A DNA stretch of 64,000 nt from the NCBI RefSeq assembly GCF_001949145.1, contig NW_019091362.1, positions 2,724,482 through 2,788,481 of the forward strand, written 5' to 3'. The notes beneath the pieces were generated by a model. It searched no databases. It saw only the letters and a program-made list of their open reading frames with translations, and was not told the DNA's origin. This document shows positions 40,401 through 52,190 of the stretch, piece by piece. Both the position numbers and the translations under genes were made by a program. Positions within the stretch are counted from its first letter, which is position 1, and each line of letters opens with the position of its first letter. This stretch comes from Acanthaster planci (Eukaryota; Echinodermata; Asteroidea; Valvatida; Acanthasteridae).

Positions 40401-41754
40401 TTTTTTTTATTTAGAATCCAAACACTGCACTTTTATCCATTGACTGTAGCTGTGCTAATTCTGATTATCAGTGAGACGTGTTATCAGCTCATCTCAAAGG
40501 CCAAGCGGATACGAGCTTATTAATTATCACTTCCAAAATAGTCCCAGCCTGATGAGCAGACCGGTCATCAGCTGGGGAATGGCCACTGGAAATTCGAATC
40601 ACTTATCTCCTTATTTGCCCCTGTGCCCTTTCTCTGACAATGAGTGTCGTCTCCTGTAAGTAGTTTGCTGTTTTGTTTCCTCCAGATAGCATCTGTAACA
40701 AAACATTTGTGGATAAACAGAGAACACCTAAGCATCATTTCTTCATAAAGAACACCCATGGTCAACATTTAAGGTAGGTCTTCTCAAAGCACTGACATTC
40801 AAGTTTGGGGTCTAGTGACCCAAATTAGAGGGTGTGTTTATAGGTATATTTGGGACCAGATACCTGTTTATATGATAAAACATAAAGAACACTTAACAGA
40901 TGGCATTGGGTGCAATCTGGCCCGGTGGACCATGTGTCCGAAACAGGGCTCTTTTTGTACATAGGAAGCAGCACATTGTTCTGAATGTTTGAGGGGAATC
41001 TCCCCCACCTTGAATTCAACAAAGTGTTACCTTCAATTTGTACCAAAAATAGCTCTGTCGATCTCTAAACTGGAGTCATGACCACAGCACTTTTTTTTTT
41101 GAGCAGCACACTAGTTCTATTACTATTAAAGTTTACACACATTTTATTCTAGGAATTGTTGTTTTTACAGGTACCTGGCTTGAAAAAATAGAACCGGGTT
41201 TTGATATGGACAGGTGGGTATGGGCCTAATCCAAATCTTTAACTTTGTTGAGTAGTGGTGCATGGTTAGTAGCACTTGTAAAGTTTGGTGCTGTTCATTG
41301 TTAGAAAGGGTAAACTTGCATGTATATTACAGTGATGTATAGCCTTGTCAAACGTTCTGATTTAGAGAAGATATGGATATTTTGGCCGTCCCAACCTCAG
41401 CCAAACCCTCTATCGTGTTTTATTTTGTTACTTGCCTTGCAGTTGTACACGACAAGTTCAGCATGCGTTTCTTTTCCTAAATCCCTATAACCTACCACTT
41501 CCTGTGTACTTATGCTTGGCACTCAGTCTTCACTGAAGCAAGGTCTAAGTGGGATGTGACAGATGTGTCAATTCTATGGTACCTCATCATACCTTATCAT
41601 AATGTTGCATTGATTGCCTGTTAGCATCTTCAAGTTTTTGTTTCCAGGATCATTTCTCAATTTTTTCTTTAGCAACTGATGTTTTACCTGTGCGGGTGAC
41701 TCATGGAGTCACCGACACTGGGAAGTGACTACTGAGTGAACACATTGTGTATGA
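37446..41754. other. Noncoding DNA, no gene seen
   Basis: No supported gene. A weak inverted pair (GGTTCATAAGTG near 38945 and the complement of GGTTTGTAAGTG near 39120) encloses a perfect TGACGTCA (39102-39109). Another TGACGTCA lies at 39796-39803. A short hairpin with an AP-1-like TGACTCA is at 41695-41713. Otherwise the sequence is AT-rich with poly-T and poly-A runs. Confidence 0.4.
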
Positions 41755-44700
41755 ATGCATGTAGGCTTAACATCAGCTTCATGCAGAGAGCCAGTTGAGG
41801 GTGGCCTACTGAAACTCTCTTTGCCTCGAGGTGCATTTGGTTTTCCAGAATTTGGCTGTGAAAACTCTAGAAGTGGAAGAGTTCGAATTGTCCAAGGGGA
41901 AAGGAATCGCAGTTGGAATGGTCTTGATTTGGACGGGAGGGATCTTTTAGCATCAACCTGGGCACTGTTTTCTCTGATTCCTCCTGGGACTGGCAGACGC
42001 TCGGGGAGAGGAAATCACATCAAGTTTCGAGAAGATCGGGTCCTTGCCATTGCCTTCAGGGATACCTCAACTTGGCAGGCATTCAATAAGATTTGAAACT
42101 GTGGCCCCTGTAAATGGGACGTCCTGTCGTGGTCGTGGTCGGGGTGATGGAAAAGGTAAGGAAACACTGTCGAGGGAGGGGAGTAGGGGTGGCAGGGAAT
42201 GCATTGAACGGAGAGTGGAGAGCGTGAAAAGTGACAGATTTTGAAATCGATGTCGTGGGTGTTTTGAGAGCATGGATAGATAAAAAAATCCTTCAGGATC
42301 ACCAGTAAGTATTCAAAAGTTTATTTTCCATTTAGCCTAACTCCGAGGTTGGTTATAAATCCCTGAAAATTGTGAGTGCTCAGTGCAATGATACAGAAAA
42401 CACATGAAATGATTCAAGCTGACATGTTGTCGTTCTGACGGTTAATGCTGTTGTGTAAATTAGGCCAGGTCGATGCATTCAGGACCAGATTCATTTCCAG
42501 ATACCAAATTTATTTTGGCATGAGTGAATAGTGCTGAATTTGCGGTTGATGCCTCGTCCAACAGTTGGTGCTTTGGGGCTGATTCTTCAACTAGAATCAC
42601 TCATACAGGTGCACGTAAGCTTTTGCTGCGTAGAATCTATAATATTGAAAAGTTCACGAGTTGTTTGAAAACATACTGCTTTTATAGTCTTTGAGTTTTT
42701 ATTCACGAGTTTTGGCCAAAAAATTAAAAAGAACTTGCGCATTAAATCACAATAGTCTGTTTTCCTCTATGCACAAGTGGGCGCAGCTAATTGATATCCT
42801 CTTCCTGTTGCGTGCTTCAGATGATGATGCTAAATCAACAGTTGATTAGCTGTGAGCAGGTGTCTCCATGTGTAAGAGATCCTTTAAGATCGTTGGCAAT
42901 GATAGCTACATAACCAGTGAACATGTAAACGACGAATACCTTGCTATCTCCTGGTGTCAGGTGCATCTTGTTATGACACCAGGATAAAATTGACGGCATA
43001 TTTGCTTCAGAAGGATTTCCTGCATCAAATGACATGGTTGGATTTTTTGGTGGATATTTAGTTTTTACACACTCTTTTGCCTTGGCAAGTCTTGTTTTCG
43101 TCAGCTCCTTGGTGCAGCTCCTTCGAATGTCAACCAGGAACTGGCACCAAGTCTACAGTCGTGATGATGAGTCAACAGTCTTCCTCTCATCCCACTGATC
43201 TCCTTGGCAAATGTCTTGGAATCGGGGCCCCCCTTGATATGTTGCTTCCTGCGCAGGCTGCAAAACTGCTGTGGCTGTGCTCGGTGTAGCGCACGCTAGA
43301 TTTTGAACGATGTTCACACTTTATTAGATTTGGTGATAAGTCCACTCACACCAGTCTCACACGGGATGATTCTCGACTAGGAATCCCTCACGAGCTGTTG
43401 TGAATATTTCACTGAAGGGGTATCAAGTATTGGGCACATTGTTTTTGCAGGTAAGATCTGTTATTTGAAATGTATACATTTTGGCCCTTCTTGGATATTT
43501 AGACTGGTTTTTAGTTGCTCTCTTGAAACATTTCATAAGTCATACGAACCGTATAACTGATGGAAAGTCACAGACTTTATATTACAGCTTATTTAGTGAG
43601 AAGGCAGGATGTGAGATCCTTGTTGAATTTATTTTGTGTACAAACTTCAGTAAATAATGATGTAGCCCTGCGGTAGTTACATAAATTGTTGTTTTCAAAT
43701 GCAGTTCTGGGAGGAGGATAGTTTGTCTTTTTATTGCTTGAATATTTCCAGGGTTTGTATTGCCATCATGAAGAAAAGACTTTCTGACAGAATGTTCCCA
43801 AGGATTGTGAGAACATTGGCTATTTTTCCACCTCATCAAATTTTGTGCAAAACTTTGGAAAAGTATATTTTAAAGCATGTCTTTAAAACAGTGACGAGTA
43901 ATATTAACCTTTCTCTACCCAAGTGGAAAAAAGGGACCCGGGTCTCCCCTTTATTCTCTTGAAAAATTCTGGCTTCTTGCCCAAGGCTGAAAAACCTACA
44001 AGCACTACTGCACGAGTATCACTCTCAAAAAATGCACAATCTGCTCCGAGCAGGAACAGAAGAGGGCGTGTTTTTAAATGAAATTGGCAGTCCTTTGGTA
44101 TGAACTCACCGTATAGGTGTGCAAGTTTATGCATGTTTGATGTGGGGCATGCCCAGTACGTGCAGCGAATTTATTCTGCAGTGTATGGTCTTTGCGTGCA
44201 CACCAAATGTGTGTAAGATTCTGGTTGGAAAACTTGATACCAGTCTGTCTTTCTTGTCTTTGTGAGGGTGCGCTTCAAATCGGGGGGGAGGGATATTGTT
44301 CTGCAAGTGGCAGGTTCTTTAATTTCACAAATGAGTCTGGAAAGGGATGGGTATCCCCAAAAGGGGAAATCTTTTTCAAATAAAGTCTAAGTTTTAGTGG
44401 GGAAAATTCAGAAAATTGTAAGGATAGGGCAAAATCCATTGTTCAGGTTGTGATGTTTCGGCCATACTTTAAATTGGCGCGTACACAGGAAAGACCCTTA
44501 TGGATCTAGGAATGCCCATGTTATGGCATGTTTTTGCCCCTGGTGTGGAAAATTTTAGATTTAATGTCTTCCCTGATCACAGAGTTCAGTCTGAAACTTG
44601 ATAAGAATTTGTACATACTTTTTCCTACCCAGTTACTGCCAGAGCAATGTCAGATTATTTATTTGTTTCTTTTTATCCAGTGACTTTCAATTTGTCAATG

Positions 44701-44901
44701 AGGGTTCAATCATGCCTTAATGCTCCTTTCACTCAACTCTTGAGGACACACTTGTTCTCTTCCACACATTTAAATCTTTTCAAAAGCAACCGAAGCAGTG
44801 TACAGTACAGAGGACAGAAAAATCCTCTCTGGTGTCTCCACAAATCACTTTGTGGGGGAAAAGTCTGTTTATGGGCATTTGTCTGAAGACCCTCCAGTGG
44901 G
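41755..44901. other. Exon-like pieces, no confirmed gene
   Basis: This stretch has better codon-like composition than the DNA to its left. At 42060-42155 an open segment lies between an acceptor-like TTGCCTTCAG and a good donor AAAG|GTAAGG. At 43105-43280 another open segment follows TTTTCGTCAG, but its donor is poor. Either could be a 5' exon of the gene at 53 kb. No homology was recognised, so they are not called as CDS. Confidence 0.35.
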
Positions 44902-45400
44902 NNNNNNNNNNNNNNNNNNNNNNNNNNNNNNNNNNNNNNNNNNNNNNNNNNNNNNNNNNNNNNNNNNNNNNNNNNNNNNNNNNNNNNNNNNNNNNNNNNN
45001 NNNNNNNNNNNNNNNNNNNNNNNNNNNNNNNNNNNNNNNNNNNNNNNNNNNNNNNNNNNNNNNNNNNNNNNNNNNNNNNNNNNNNNNNNNNNNNNNNNNN
45101 NNNNNNNNNNNNNNNNNNNNNNNNNNNNNNNNNNNNNNNNNNNNNNNNNNNNNNNNNNNNNNNNNNNNNNNNNNNNNNNNNNNNNNNNNNNNNNNNNNNN
45201 NNNNNNNNNNNNNNNNNNNNNNNNNNNNNNNNNNNNNNNNNNNNNNNNNNNNNNNNNNNNNNNNNNNNNNNNNNNNNNNNNNNNNNNNNNNNNNNNNNNN
45301 NNNNNNNNNNNNNNNNNNNNNNNNNNNNNNNNNNNNNNNNNNNNNNNNNNNNNNNNNNNNNNNNNNNNNNNNNNNNNNNNNNNNNNNNNNNNNNNNNNNN
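44902..45400. other. Assembly gap (499 N)
   Basis: Unresolved bases immediately left of a 48-bp minisatellite. The true array probably extends into the gap. All long open frames crossing it are artefacts of the Ns. Confidence 0.99.
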
Positions 45401-45672
45401 CACTGGTCACTGTGACGGCACACTCATTCTGTACCGCACTGTTGCATCCACTGGTCACTGTGACAGCACACTCATTCTGTACCTCACTGTTGCATCCACT
45501 GGTCACTGTGACTTCGCACTCATTCTGTACCACACTGTTGCATCCACTGGTCACTGTGACGGCGCACTCATCCACTGGTCACTGTGACAGCACACTCATT
45601 CTGTTAGACCCAGTTTGTTTTGTCCACTGGTTGCTGTGACAGCGCGCTCGTTCTTTGCCACACTGTTGCATC
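45401..45672. repeat. 48-bp minisatellite, cluster 1
   Basis: The unit begins CACTGGTCACTGTGAC and ends CACACTGTTGCATC, with starts at 45401, 45449, 45497 and 45545 (exact 48-bp period). A truncated unit and a variant end follow, containing TTCTGTTAGACCCAG and GTTTTGTCCACTGG. Because 48 is divisible by three, several frames stay open on both strands and give 16-residue repeats. This does not by itself imply a protein. Confidence 0.9.
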
Positions 45673-46490
45673 CTAGAGTTGTAACAATTCACTGATGCGA
45701 AGGTAATCAGGATTCTAAAATGCCGCGATATGGCATTGCGATGCAAAAATGTGAATCGCGCTATTTGGGGGGAAGGGGGAATTGTGATAAAATGTGAAGT
45801 TGAAAAGAAAATTAGACCTGATAGAAATTTAAATATATAGCTTTATATTTTTAATATCGCCTGTACTGATTACTCTTGCAAGAAATAGTTTGGATTGGTT
45901 CAACATCATGGACAACTCGCCGCACGTACATGTACATGTACATGAGGTAGGCCTACCTGACAATAGAACGCAAAAGTGACGGTCGGGCATGCCGCCATAC
46001 CTTAACACCGATCTTGATGTGATGAAGAAATTGGATGCATTTTGGACTTTATCCTTTCAGGTGTTAAACCACACCAGTTTATCAGGTTTAGACATTTTTT
46101 TCTTCCTTGCGTAAGCGCCGTTTTTTCTATGCGGTGCTATTTGATCATTGGTTCAGACACCGAACAGTACCAGAGCTCTGTAATGCACATGATCCGCAAG
46201 TGAATCTACGATAAAAAAAGTAGTGACTAACAATCTCCACTTTTACTTGCAGTAGCACACATTTCACTGTGAATTTATGGCTTGGAATAAGATTAGTACA
46301 TTTTTGCTTTCGGCAAGGTGATAGAGAGTTTCATGGCAACTGGCGCACGGCGTGCAAAGTTTTTGTGTCATTGTGCGGGGTTTGTACGAACTTTCAACCA
46401 ATTTTTGGATATTAACTTATCGAAATGTCAGTGCAAGACAAAGATATAATTGTCTGAAGAGGCTCTGACTTGGATACAACCTTTACCTTC
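45673..46490. other. Spacer between two minisatellite clusters
   Basis: It begins TAGAGTTGTAACAATTCA, which resembles some hAT-type termini, followed by a segment with repeated GCGAT/ATCGC words (45697-45760). A GTACATGTACATGTACATG run lies near 45926. No open frame of note. Whether this spacer is a transposon inserted in the array is not shown. Confidence 0.4.
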
Positions 46491-46682
46491 CACTCGTCAC
46501 TGTGACGGTGCAATCCTTCTCTACCACACTGTTGCATCCACTCGTCACTGTGACAGTGCACTCGTTCTGTATCACACGGTTGCCTCTGCTCTTCACTGTG
46601 ATGGCGCAATAATTCTGTTAGACACAATTTGTTTAATCCACTGGTTACAGCGTGCTCATTCTCTGCCACATTGATGCATCCA
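46491..46682. repeat. 48-bp minisatellite, cluster 2
   Basis: Diverged copies of the cluster 1 unit start at 46491, 46539 and 46587, again exactly 48 bp apart. The cluster ends with the same variant segment as cluster 1 (TTCTGTTAGACACAATTTG, then CCACTGGTTAC and CTGCCACATTGATGCATC). The shared end variant shows that the two clusters descend from one array end and not from independent expansions. Confidence 0.85.
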
Positions 46683-48337
46683 CCATAACTGACATTTTAA
46701 AACCCCACTATTACAGATAGAACTGGAATATATTCAAAAGCAAAGTATAGTACCCCCTCCCAAGAATGAATAAAAAAGACAAATAAAATCTGTTTGAAAA
46801 AATCACATTGTATGTTTCAGATGATGAATGTGTTTCGGATGATACACATATTGAGATACATGTCCATTCTTTACATGCACAATTTTGGACGCTTAATGCC
46901 TGGCAAACAACACTGTAATTTGCTTGTGTGGTGTAAAACCGTCGGCCGTTTTGAACCTCCATATTCCTGCAAATACTGTGCTGTACATGTTCATGTATGT
47001 AAATGGCATATCCGTTTGTGTCGAATTTCAAAATAAATCATTTCAGAAAGAGGGTTATAGGCTTAGCAGTTTACCTTTTCCGCTTGAAGTGTTTTAAGGT
47101 TTAGGAGTAGTAGGTCTCTACCGTTCCTTCTGACATGCAATAATCTTTTTGTGAGTTAAATATGAATCCGATTGCACATAAATATAACAATTTGAATTCC
47201 CAAGACTAAAGACACTGTTGCTATACCTCGTGATTCAGGCCAAGCTTTTGCATAGTGACCACCATCTCCGGAATAGACTGGTTTCTTTGTGCCCTTCTCT
47301 TTTGTTGAAAACAGTGTATTGGTACAGGCATCTCTTTATGTCACTAAGCAAAACCTTGCCCCCAAAATCACAATGTATAGTAACAGTGTCTTAATTCACA
47401 CTGTTGTGCTCACATGAAAAACTCAGTGTTCCAGATTTTGTTCAAAGTTAACTCGCAAGAGGCTGATTGTCTGTTTCAGTGAGTTGGAGTGATGGTGCTC
47501 TTTTTGCCTGCTTTGTGCCTACTGTCAGTAATACATATGAGGAATGTAAAATATTTACTATTTGCTCCTGAAAATAACGGAAACCTTTCTGAACATCTCA
47601 CTTGCCCCAGAGCTGGAAAAAAATTGAAGTGAAGGAGACTTTTTCTTTTTTTTGTTTGGAACTGACCTCCGAAGATTCAGCTCATTTCCTAGTCACACAC
47701 TGAGTAATAGCCTGTAGCGATTTCCACTGTTGAAACAAAGGTTTCCTTGTAGGATGTTTTTCTTGCCCTCTAGAAATGTATTTAGTTGCTGTTGACATAA
47801 CTGACCTGGCACTTTCCTGAGTGTTGTTATAAGGGCAAGTCCAATTCTGTTGGTCCAACTTGACCAACCAGCCAACCGGCGCCGGAGAAAGATAGTCATG
47901 CTTCCCTGTGAATCTTCCTGTTTGACAGCCGTCTTTTCTGCATTCTCTTCTTTCTTTCTTTGTTTTACAGGACTACAAGTAGTACTTTAACTTTGTAATG
48001 CGGTTGAACATACTGGATGGCCTTGCAAAAATCTCAGCTGAGCCACAGAATATTTAGTGATGGCGGTCAAATAATTCAAGATCTTAGGACTAGATGGCTC
48101 TTTCTTACGCAATGGTCCCTGCTCCTGTAAACTTTTTTTTTTCAGTTTGAATCGTAACAGGTACTGAACCACAGACTACCAAGCTTACATTTTATGCATG
48201 CATGCTTTTGATTTCCAAATTGCAACAACCGAAAAGTGGACATAGACCTTCAAAACTGACCAGTGTTTACTGAATTTTGTGCTTATCCCATTGTTCACAT
48301 ATTCCACATCTCCTTTTTTTTTGCCAGAGTACATTTA
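46683..48337. other. Noncoding DNA, no gene seen
   Basis: AT-rich DNA with short open frames only. A T/C-rich tract followed by TTTTACAG (47947-47970) could be a cryptic splice acceptor, but no open exon follows. Confidence 0.4.
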
Positions 48338-48514
48338 ATATGGATGTTTCACAATAGTGCACCTCGAACAGTTTGCAGTGCACTCGCCAATCATAATGCA
48401 CGAAATCTATCGACCCAATGCGTGTTTGGAAAAGGTAGACAGATGTCGCGCATTGTGATTGGCCAACGTGTTGCAAACTCTTGCAGGTGCACTATTGTGA
48501 ATCACCCGTATTGA
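48338..48514. mobile_element. MITE family B, copy 1
   Basis: A 177-bp near-palindromic element. The left arm carries TTTCACAATAGTGCACCT and GTTTGCA. The right arm carries TGCAAACTCTTGCAGGTGCA and CTATTGTGAATCACCC. Inner arms (CGCCAATCATAATGC and GCATTGTGATTGGC) also pair around a centre with TCGACCCAATGCGTGTTTGG. A second copy with the same centre is at 61396-61571. No coding capacity; no clear target duplication. Confidence 0.8.
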
Positions 48515-48975
48515 TGCCTATAAAATGGGGCATTTTCCCCCAAACCTTGCTTAGCTAAAAGATTGTTTTGTCTTGCAACTTTTGTGGGTAGTTTTTGGAA
48601 AGGTTGAAAATGTTTATTTTTTAAATTGTCAAGTCCACACTCTATATCCTAAATGTTTCCTGTGAAATGCAATAGTTGACAAAATATTTCGCATTGGCAA
48701 CTTACACATGTAACAAAAGTACATTACACATGTAACAAAATGCATTATGAATGGGACACCTTAGACCCTCACCATGGTTTAACTTCTGGCCATGGACACG
48801 TTTCACGTTGCAGTTGATACCTATCTGTAACTATTGAGGAAAAAAACAAGTTCCTAAGTCATACTTCACTGTTTCAGAAGGATGGTCTCAAACAGAGGGG
48901 TGAAAGGTAAATTGAACACAGTTCTACACGGGGTTGAGCCAATTTTTATAGGGGCAGGGTACACTGAATATGTCA
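48515..48975. other. Noncoding DNA with a 22-bp duplication
   Basis: The word TTACACATGTAACAAAA occurs twice, at 48702-48718 and 48724-48740. Nothing else of note. Confidence 0.5.
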
Positions 48976-49649
48976 CTCTTAAAGTCAACAGAAATAGAAA
49001 ACATTCAGTTCATGTGAAGTATTTTGAAATAACAATGAATACGTAACCATTCGTAAATGTAATGTTTACCCCATTTATTGTGACCCCACAATGAATAGAA
49101 AGATAATCCCCTTTTGGCCATTCGCGCTTCCAGGCTGATTGCATGACATCATCGCCAGAATGCTGACATGTACAGAGTACATGTACATTGCGCACAGTAC
49201 ATGCAGTATTGCACGCTTCAATGGACCACATTGTTTTTTATGTGGCTCAGTTCACTGGCAAACACTGTCTCAATTCAAGGAATACATGGTAGGGCTATGT
49301 CTCATAATTTCTACCTTGAACTGAGACAGTGTTTGCCTGTGGGCCAAGCTACATCAAACACAACGTGGCCTATTGAAGCGTACGATACTGCGTGTATTGT
49401 ATACAACGTATATGTACACTGTACATGTCAGCGTTCTGGCGCTGACGTCATCCAATCAGCCTGGGAGCGCGAACGGCCAAAAGGGATTTGTTTGAGGACG
49501 GGGAAACGCATTATCTTTTTATTCATTGTGGGGTCACAATTGATGTGATAAACATTAAATTTATGATGTTTTGAAATGGTTACATATTTATTGTTATTTC
49601 AAAATACTTCACGTGAACTAAATGTTTTCTATGTCTGTTACTCTTTAAA
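48976..49649. mobile_element. Foldback element, about 670 bp
   Basis: Almost the whole segment is one long imperfect palindrome with arms of about 320-340 bp and a centre near 49300. Matching outer words include AACATTCAGTTCATGTGAAG on the left against CTTCACGTGAACTAAATGTT on the right. Further in, GTATTTTGAAATAACAAT, TGACCCCACAATGAATA, CCTTTTGGCC and GGCTGATTG pair with right-arm complements. The inner stem is nearly perfect: GGCAAACACTGTCTCAATTC against GAACTGAGACAGTGTTTGCC. There is no transposase. The right arm holds TGACGTCATCCAATCAG, a CRE plus CCAAT-box word; the left arm has a mutated version. It is a non-autonomous foldback or long MITE. Confidence 0.85.
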
Positions 49650-52124
49650 CAATGTACTGGGAGTGATGAACTCAAGTTTCTTGGACATTGCACATGGTGT
49701 ATGTTACAGTGTAATCAGGGCATGAATTGAATGTTGTGTTTTTCTGATTATGTTTTTACCGTGTTCCGTTGATTGTTTTTATTCTGAGTATATATTACCT
49801 CGAAGGTAATGGAATTGTGCAAAAGTTTTAGCCAATCAATTGTTCGTCATTCCCGCGTAGACGTAACTCTGCCATTCAGAGAAGGCGTTCGCGAAGCGGG
49901 AAAACGCCTTCCCGTCTTACGCAACGGTATTTTGTTGAGGCCATGGTAATTGTCAGAACGCCCATCGTATTATTGTGAATCAAATCACACCAGTCGATGA
50001 AGAATAGGTCGCATTGCACAATCGGGCACAATAAGAATCTTGTTGGAGTTTTCTTATGTGAGAGAGAGATAGAGAGTCAGAAGTCAATTTTGACTTGCTC
50101 GAGAAAGACAGATGTTTGGAGAGTGACTGTGTGATGCAAGACCGGTTTTGACTCCCTGGCATTAGAAATCTGAGCCAGCAGATTTAGCTTTGTTGTGGAT
50201 CTGTTTTGACCACTTTGGAAAAGGACGGAAAAATCTGTTTCTGTGAGAATTAGGCAAACTAGGGCCTAATTCCAGCCACATAGACGTCCCAGTCGGCATT
50301 AACGACTTCATGGCAACAGTTTACCTTCCAAGACAGTTGTTCAGGAAATTTCCATAAGTGTTGTAATATGGATGATTTTCTTGCTTTTATACATCGAAGT
50401 AAAAGCCTGCAGATGATGAAGTTTCGTCGCTGATGATTTTTTAGAAGATCAGAAATTTACATTTATTAAAATAAGGATAATGATATAAGATTTGTGGTAA
50501 TTTGGAATTGTGGAGATCGAGGTTGGAAAGGAAACAAATTGGAGCATGATATTGCTAGTTCTTTAAAACTGTTAAGGTTTTGGGTTTATATTTATTGTAG
50601 ATGGCCTTATGTTGAGACTGGTCCCACTGACTCTACCGATGACTGAGAAGAGTCCCTTGTGTACCGCTAAGGAGCATAGACTCTGAACTTGCTCTGCTTG
50701 ACTGAGCTTTTGGCTGATCTGCTACGGTTTTGTTAGACACCAGATTCAGGGGCTACGGAAACTTCAACAGATGGTGGACCAATTAATGTTGCTATTTCAA
50801 TAATTTAAAGTAGATATTTGGTGGAACCTTTCTTTTTTATGATTGATGTGATGATCCCAGAGTCACTTGATTGACTTAATGAGTATAATTGGGTTTTTAT
50901 GACTTAATCACAGACCTGTAAATAATTAAATAATTCTGTAAGGAGTTAACTGTCTAATACCATATTGAGCTCATGTTGTAAATATTGGAATACAGAATAT
51001 TGGAATTCCAGAAGACCATTTGATCTTGTTATTTATTTAGATTGTCGGTGCATCCTATAGGATCCAGGGTTGCCATTCCTAATTGTGAATAGCCAAATGT
51101 CGGAGTGGTGACGGTGTAGATGGTCATTAATGCCTCAGTCAGTTCTGGCGATTTCCTGACTGTGGGCATGCTAGTTTCCTTGCAGAAACGGAAAGGAGAG
51201 GATTAGATAAGGGTGGAGTATTAGTCCACAGGGCCTTTTAAACAGTCCGAAGCAGTAAAATTGCTCATAAAGTAATGTGATTCATCATCTTAATTCAGAT
51301 GGTTGACCAGAAATCCTATGCATCCGATGACATGACAAACTGGCTTAAAGTGCAGAAGTAATAAGTGCCACCGGTATTTTCTGAGTTCTGAGCTCACAGA
51401 CCCGTAGATCTTTATCAGGGCAATACCGTTGATTATCTGGCTTGTATTGGTTTTGACGAGTGACAGGCAGAAGATGATGCATCAGGTTGTGATTGGCGGA
51501 GGCAAGTTCTTGCTTTGGATTCCGGTCAACTTGGATCTTCAAGAAACTGAGGTGTGCTGGAGGAAGGTGTAGGGTTGGACTTCACGGCTTGTCAGAATGT
51601 ATTCAGTCAGTGATGTGTGAGAGAGATGTTTTTCCTGTCCCTCCTCCTCATAACTGCTGTATGTCATGTGTGCTGCGTCACTATCAAAAATTTACTACTG
51701 GTGCTTAGAATTATAACTGGTGATCATGATATAGTCCCTGCTATTCCTTCTGTCCTGCCTCCAGTTTTTCCTCTTTTGGATGGCCATCAGTCTCCCAGTA
51801 TTTAACTTGAAACCGCATGTCTTTATAAACTGCACTTTGATTAATTAATTTGATATGCTTCTAAGCTGAGAAAATTTATCTCATTTTCCTCAAGATGACA
51901 TTGTTTTGTTTTGATGGCAGAAACATGACATTTGAACTAAACATTTTCCGGTGCTGAATAATGAAGCATCTTGAGTTGGTTCAGTGCATGCCATGTGCAC
52001 AGCTGTTGCACTGTGCTGTAACACAACCTTGGACCACAGTCTACAGTGAAGTTACAACTTACTCAGTTTCCCCCATGCTTTTCCCGGAGTCAGTGCTAAT
52101 TTTACTCACACACCTTACCCTAGC
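49650..52124. other. Noncoding DNA upstream of the gene
   Basis: No confirmed exon. A CpG-containing hairpin (GAAGGCGTT/AACGCCTTC, 49881-49911) and an AG-rich microsatellite-like stretch (50060-50077) are present. A 32-codon open frame at 51474-51572 starts with AAGATGATG and could be an upstream ORF or a short exon ending at CTGAG|GTGTGC, but support is weak. Splicing or promoter elements of the gene to the right probably lie in this part or further left. Confidence 0.35.
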
Positions 52125-52190
52125 ATTGGACCTGCTGTGACCCAAAATGTCTAGCTAATGTGAGCCGCTAAACCACTGGACCAAAAACTT
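52125..52190 (-). repeat. Degenerate tRNA-like SINE head (possible)
   Basis: On the minus strand the segment reads GGTCCAGTGGTTTAGCGGCT, which resembles a tRNA A-box region, followed by TTTTGGGTCACAGCAGGTCC where a B box would be expected but is not recognisable. It is probably an old tRNA-derived SINE fragment; chance is possible. Confidence 0.3.

Noticed and set aside
44733-45587. Several 180-280 codon open frames on both strands
   Set aside because: Most of their length is undefined bases in an assembly gap, and the rest is the 48-bp minisatellite, whose period is a multiple of three.
45401-45600. CRISPR array
   Set aside because: The repeats follow each other directly with no unique spacers, and the sequence context is animal genomic DNA.
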